Assembly (NCBI RefSeq): GCF_024347195.1
Contig: NZ_AP025281.1
Location: 2,728,001 to 2,792,000, forward strand
Source: Aliamphritea hakodatensis
Lineage (GTDB): Bacteria > Pseudomonadota > Gammaproteobacteria > Pseudomonadales > Balneatricaceae
Direction of reading: 5' to 3'
Length of the DNA: 64,000 nucleotides
The position numbers and the translations under genes were made by a program. The notes beneath the pieces were generated by a model. That model made no database searches and was not told the origin of the DNA. It saw only the letters and a program-made list of their open reading frames with translations. Below are positions 61,077-64,000 of the stretch, in pieces. Within the stretch, counting starts at the first letter, position 1. Every line of letters starts with the position of its first letter.

Positions 61077-61799
61077 ATGCGCTGCCTGTTTATTTCCGAC
61101 CTGCATCTGCAGGCCTCACGCCCGGACCTTACCCGGGCGTTACTGACGTTCCTGAACAGTGAGGCCGGAGAGTGCCAGCAGCTGTATATTCTTGGCGACC
61201 TGTTCGAAGCCTGGATAGGTGACGATGCAATCCCCGGGGATATGCAACAGGTCATTTCAGCCTTACGGGATTTACACGATCAGGGGACCGAACTGTTTTT
61301 TCAGCACGGCAACAGAGACTTTCTGGTTCAGCAGACCTTTGCCGACCTGACTGGCTGCACCCTGTTACCGGAAGCCATTACCGTTGACCTCCCTGCCGGA
61401 CGCGCCCTGCTCATGCATGGCGACCAGCTTTGCACCGATGACCATGAATACATGGAATTCCGCAAACTGCTGCGCAACCCGCAGTGGCAGGATGACTTCC
61501 TCAGTAAAAGCATTGCCGAGCGGCTGGAAATTGCCCGCCAGCTGCGGGCGGCGAGCCAGAACAAAAATGCCGAAAAATCTATGACCATCATGGATGTGAA
61601 TCCGCAGGCAGTGGCACAGGCCATGACTGACGCAGACGTAAGCCTGCTCATCCACGGCCACACCCACCGCCCGGCTGTTCACGAAGAGGCTCAGGAGCGG
61701 CGACGCATAGTCCTGGGTGACTGGGATACGCAGGGCTGGTATCTGGAATGCACCGAAGCAGGCGAAGCCCTCATTAGCTTCCCCATTACAGATCACTGA
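61077..61799 (+). CDS. lpxH: UDP-2,3-diacylglucosamine pyrophosphatase LpxH
   Basis: LpxH makes lipid X in the lipid A pathway at the inner membrane. The 240-residue calcineurin-like phosphoesterase has the metal motifs ISDLHLQ (Asp8, His10), LGDLFEAWIGDD, HGNRDF, LMHGDQLCTDD and IHGHTHRP. The ATG used fits the family N terminus. Overlapping frames upstream lie inside ppiB. Confidence 0.96.
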   Translation: MRCLFISDLHLQASRPDLTRALLTFLNSEAGECQQLYILGDLFEAWIGDDAIPGDMQQVISALRDLHDQGTELFFQHGNRDFLVQQTFADLTGCTLLPEAITVDLPAGRALLMHGDQLCTDDHEYMEFRKLLRNPQWQDDFLSKSIAERLEIARQLRAASQNKNAEKSMTIMDVNPQAVAQAMTDADVSLLIHGHTHRPAVHEEAQERRRIVLGDWDTQGWYLECTEAGEALISFPITDH

Positions 61800-61803
61800 T
61801 CAT

Positions 61804-61835
61804 AAAAAAACCGGCACATAGCCGGTTTTTTTTTA
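61804..61835. terminator. Terminator between lpxH and miaE
   Basis: The stem aaaccggc/gccggttt around a 4-base loop, with a long T-run on the plus strand and an A-run on the other, can end both convergent genes. Confidence 0.92.
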
Positions 61836-61850
61836 ATCACTGCTGGATCA

Positions 61851-62459
61851 TTATGCGGCTGAAGGCACACCGCTGTGGAAGCGGAACTCAGTATCCGGCG
61901 ACTCGATCAGGTTACGCTCAGCTTCACGGAACATCGCCACCCGTTCACTGATATCTTCGCCTGCTGCATCTTCCGCGAGTTTCAGATAATCCTGGTAATG
62001 ACGCCCTTCGGACTTCAGCAAAGAGCGGTAAAACTTTGCCAGCTCATCATCGAGATACGGCGCAAGTTTGGCAAAACGCTCACAGGAACGGGCCTCAATG
62101 AATGCACCGATAATAGAAATATCAATTAACCGGCCAGGCTCACTGGTCCGTACATGCTCACGTAATCCACCGGCATAGCGGGCTGAACTCAGATGACAGT
62201 ACTGGATACCCCGGTCTTCCATCAGCGCCAGCACCTGTTCAAAATGAATCAGCTCTTCACGGGCCAGCCGGGACATTTTATTCAGCAAGTCACTGTTATC
62301 AACGTAACGAAACATCAGCGTCATCGCCGTGGATGCCGCTTTCTTTTCACAGTGAGCATGATCAATCAGCAACAGATCCTGCTGCTCAAGCGCAGCCTGA
62401 ATCCAGCTATCAGGGGTTTCACAGGCAAGAAATTCTTTAATCTCGTCCAGAGCAGACAT
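61851..62459 (-). CDS. miaE: tRNA-(ms2io6A37) hydroxylase MiaE
   Basis: MiaE hydroxylates the isopentenyl side chain of ms2i6A at tRNA position 37, using a diiron site and oxygen. The 202-residue helical protein has the ligand motifs HCEKKAASTAM and REELIHFEQV, then IEARSCERF and EGRHYQDY. The start is the ATG of MSALDEIKEF, with gga eight bases upstream; a TTG four codons earlier lacks a ribosome site. It is present in a limited set of gammaproteobacteria such as Salmonella and Pseudomonas. Confidence 0.93.
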   Translation of the reverse strand: MSALDEIKEFLACETPDSWIQAALEQQDLLLIDHAHCEKKAASTAMTLMFRYVDNSDLLNKMSRLAREELIHFEQVLALMEDRGIQYCHLSSARYAGGLREHVRTSEPGRLIDISIIGAFIEARSCERFAKLAPYLDDELAKFYRSLLKSEGRHYQDYLKLAEDAAGEDISERVAMFREAERNLIESPDTEFRFHSGVPSAA

Positions 62460-62561
62460 GTCATAATCCAACTGAAATTTAGCGAGCCGGGATTATACCC
62501 CGCAGTCCATCAGTAACAAACCGCCAGGGCCTGATTCAGCGCAATTAAAGTCAGGAAAAAA

Positions 62562-63005
62562 TTACTCGGACGGCCCGTCAGCGGTGCGCCAGATAAAGAC
62601 CAGTAAGCCACACATCATTGTTACCAGCATGACCTTCAGAATCAGGTACTTAACTATAAAAGTCGAAACACTGAAGCTAAGCACGATCAGCACGGTTGCA
62701 AGGCGCTTGGTGGCAGGAACAATGCAGCGGTACTCTTGCCAGTCCCGTATGGGCGGCCCGAGTTTCGGATGACTCATCAGCCAGCCATGAAACCGCGGCG
62801 ATGATTTAGCAAAGCAGGTCGCTGTCAGCAGCAGGAATGGTGTCGTCGGCAGCAATGGCAGAAAGATACCAATCACGCCGAGAATCAGTGATAACCAGCC
62901 TGCCAGCAGCAACAATGGCCGCCAGAATGAAGAAACGGTGGCCACTTCCTCACTGATAACGGATGATTCGCGGCCGGGAACGGATGAATCTTTCAACGGG
63001 TTCAT
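62562..63005 (-). CDS. DUF454 (YbaN-like) inner-membrane protein
   Basis: The 147-residue protein has a first membrane helix pair with the family segment GVIGIFLPLLPTTPFLLLTATCFAKSSPRFHGWL, then HPKLGPPIRDWQEYRCI and two more helices at the C terminus. Its function is unknown. The start is one of several in-frame ATG codons and none has a good ribosome site; the family alignment favours a start close to this one. Confidence 0.88.
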   Translation of the reverse strand: MNPLKDSSVPGRESSVISEEVATVSSFWRPLLLLAGWLSLILGVIGIFLPLLPTTPFLLLTATCFAKSSPRFHGWLMSHPKLGPPIRDWQEYRCIVPATKRLATVLIVLSFSVSTFIVKYLILKVMLVTMMCGLLVFIWRTADGPSE

Positions 63006-63173
63006 AACCAAACAGCATAAATACATGATGACAACAAACCAAGTCATAAATATGCATTACGCCATTTATTTTCATAATCATACTTTGTACCCCCCTTTCG
63101 GGGAGACCCAGGGCTAAACTCATCCATCCGGACAGGCTATAATGCGCTCCTTTTTAACTGACAGGATCTGCGC

Positions 63174-63587
63174 ATGACAACCAGCGACACACAAAATCCG
63201 GAAACCAATCAAACCAAAAACGGATATCTGGTACTTGCCTCGCGGATGATTTTTGATGAAAAGCTGCCGGTTCGCTTCATGTACAAAACTGTACCTGAAC
63301 ATCTGAACGATACCGGATGGCGCTTATATACAGGCTACGAAGCCCCTGAATACCTTGAAGATGACATTGCCAACATGGCAACGGTTCCGATGGACAAAAT
63401 CACCAACCTGGACCCTTCTCTTCAATCTCTGCTTGAATATAACGCTGGCACAGTCTGGGAACGGACACCGGATTGCACTGAATGGCAACGGGTATACGAT
63501 TTCAAAATTCCGACCGCCAGCCCGGACGTTGAAATCACCAATGATCTGGGGCGCTTCAGCGTCAAAGAAGAAGACCTGGACATTTAA
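63174..63587 (+). CDS. DUF2185 domain protein
   Basis: The 137-residue acidic protein has the DUF2185 pattern: LVLASRMIFDEKLPVRFMYKTVP near residue 20, then DTGWRLYTGYE and acidic EYLEDDIANM. Some members of this family are used as immunity proteins (Imm33-like) in toxin systems, but no toxin gene is next to it, so that role is not claimed. An agga site lies seven bases before the ATG, and a terminator follows. Confidence 0.8.
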   Translation: MTTSDTQNPETNQTKNGYLVLASRMIFDEKLPVRFMYKTVPEHLNDTGWRLYTGYEAPEYLEDDIANMATVPMDKITNLDPSLQSLLEYNAGTVWERTPDCTEWQRVYDFKIPTASPDVEITNDLGRFSVKEEDLDI

Positions 63588-63599
63588 GACTGGCAGATA

Positions 63600-63628
63600 T
63601 AAAAAAAGCGCCCTGAGGCGCTTGTTTT
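63600..63628. terminator. Terminator between the DUF2185 gene and the chemotaxis receptor
   Basis: A 7-base-pair stem (aagcgcc with ggcgctt) and 4-base loop (ctga) is followed by GTTTTAA on the plus strand and by a long A/T-run on the other side. Confidence 0.8.
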
Positions 63629-63640
63629 AATTCCGGATGT

Positions 63641-64000
63641 TTACACTTTGAACTGATTAAGACCCGCATCCTGTTTCTGGGTCAGTTCAACCATGCCGTG
63701 ACACAGCTGAGACTGCTCATTAGCACTGTCGGACACCGTCTGGCTGATATCACGGATATTCGTCGTGTTACGGTTAATCTCTTCAGCCGTTGCACTCTGT
63801 TCTTCCGCCGCCGTTGCAATATGAATGGTCATTTCACTGATACTGCGGATACTGTCACGGATATTCAGCAGTGCACCATTGGCCTCACTGGCAAGCTCAC
63901 TGGTTTCACTGGCCATGTTACGGCCCTGACTGATGGTCTGCTCTGCATTGGTTACACCGTTCTGCAGCTGATCGATCATCTCCTGAATTTCTTCAGTGGA
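63641..64000 (-). CDS. Methyl-accepting chemotaxis protein, C-terminal end (cut off by the window)
   Basis: The frame stays open to the right edge. The 119 visible residues begin STEEIQEMIDQLQ and continue through heptad-rich coiled coil with IATAAEEQSATAEEINRNTTNIRDIS, the C-terminal part of the cytoplasmic signalling domain, including a Glu-rich methylation helix. The hairpin tip that binds CheA/CheW and the sensor domain are outside the window. It has no CheR-tethering pentapeptide; it ends LNQFKV. Confidence 0.92.
   Translation of the reverse strand, partial: STEEIQEMIDQLQNGVTNAEQTISQGRNMASETSELASEANGALLNIRDSIRSISEMTIHIATAAEEQSATAEEINRNTTNIRDISQTVSDSANEQSQLCHGMVELTQKQDAGLNQFKV

Noticed and set aside
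63174..63587. Immunity gene of a toxin-antitoxin or contact-dependent system
   Set aside because: DUF2185 is related to immunity families, but no toxin, secretion or repeat genes lie next to it in the window.

Overview
The window looks like a contiguous piece of chromosome from a marine gammaproteobacterium, most likely of the Oceanospirillales/Oceanospirillaceae type (inference from gene content, protein similarity to remembered family members and gene order; no search was run). Almost everything is housekeeping and many blocks keep enterobacterial or pseudomonad order: ftsK-lolA-rarA-crcB-serS; trxB-aat-bpt-infA facing clpA-clpS, with cspD divergent; icd facing rluE-nudJ-mnmA-hflD-purB; tRNA cluster-tig-clpP-clpX; and cysS, glnS, ppiB-lpxH. 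I see no insertion sequence, prophage, integrase or CRISPR array.

Layout. 1-9.4 kb: the end of a short-chain dehydrogenase, a small monooxygenase-fold protein, panD, cobalamin-dependent metH, katG, a DUF2750 protein and mtgA. 9.5-14.6 kb: an EamA exporter, a large PreP-like M16 peptidase and a phasin gene with a clear promoter bracketed by two TGCA-core palindromes. The phasin Lys/Ala/Pro-rich tail continues out of frame beyond an A8 run. 14.6-22.7 kb: a ubiquinone-type FAD hydroxylase, serS, crcB, rarA, lolA, ftsK. 22.9-35.5 kb: trxB, N-degron enzymes (aat, bpt) next to their adaptor and protease (clpS, clpA), infA, cspD, icd, rluE, an inserted moaE, nudJ, mnmA, hflD, purB.

35.6-54.8 kb holds the accessory interest. 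One minus-strand cluster encodes a periplasmic cupredoxin-like protein, a membrane GGDEF/EAL protein (degenerate GGDEF, intact EAL) and an outer-membrane barrel, the last two genes overlapping. After ndh, clpX-clpP-tig and four tRNA genes (Arg, His, Leu, His; the two His copies identical) comes a TVP38-like membrane domain fused to a mercuric-reductase-like flavoprotein. Next are a second degenerate-GGDEF/EAL protein paired with a periplasmic binding protein, and a three-gene cluster of two nucleotide-sugar-type transferases around a radical SAM enzyme.

54.8-64 kb: cysS, a 55-residue four-cysteine protein upstream of ferritin ftnA, yciA, bluB, glnS, ppiB-lpxH, miaE, a DUF454 membrane protein, a DUF2185 protein and the C-terminal end of a chemotaxis receptor. 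Links across the window include bluB (lower ligand of B12) with B12-dependent metH, two membrane phosphodiesterase candidates for c-di-GMP, and protein quality control (clpA/S, clpX/P, tig, M16 peptidase). Several starts appear to be TTG or GTG, chosen here on the position of a Shine-Dalgarno sequence.
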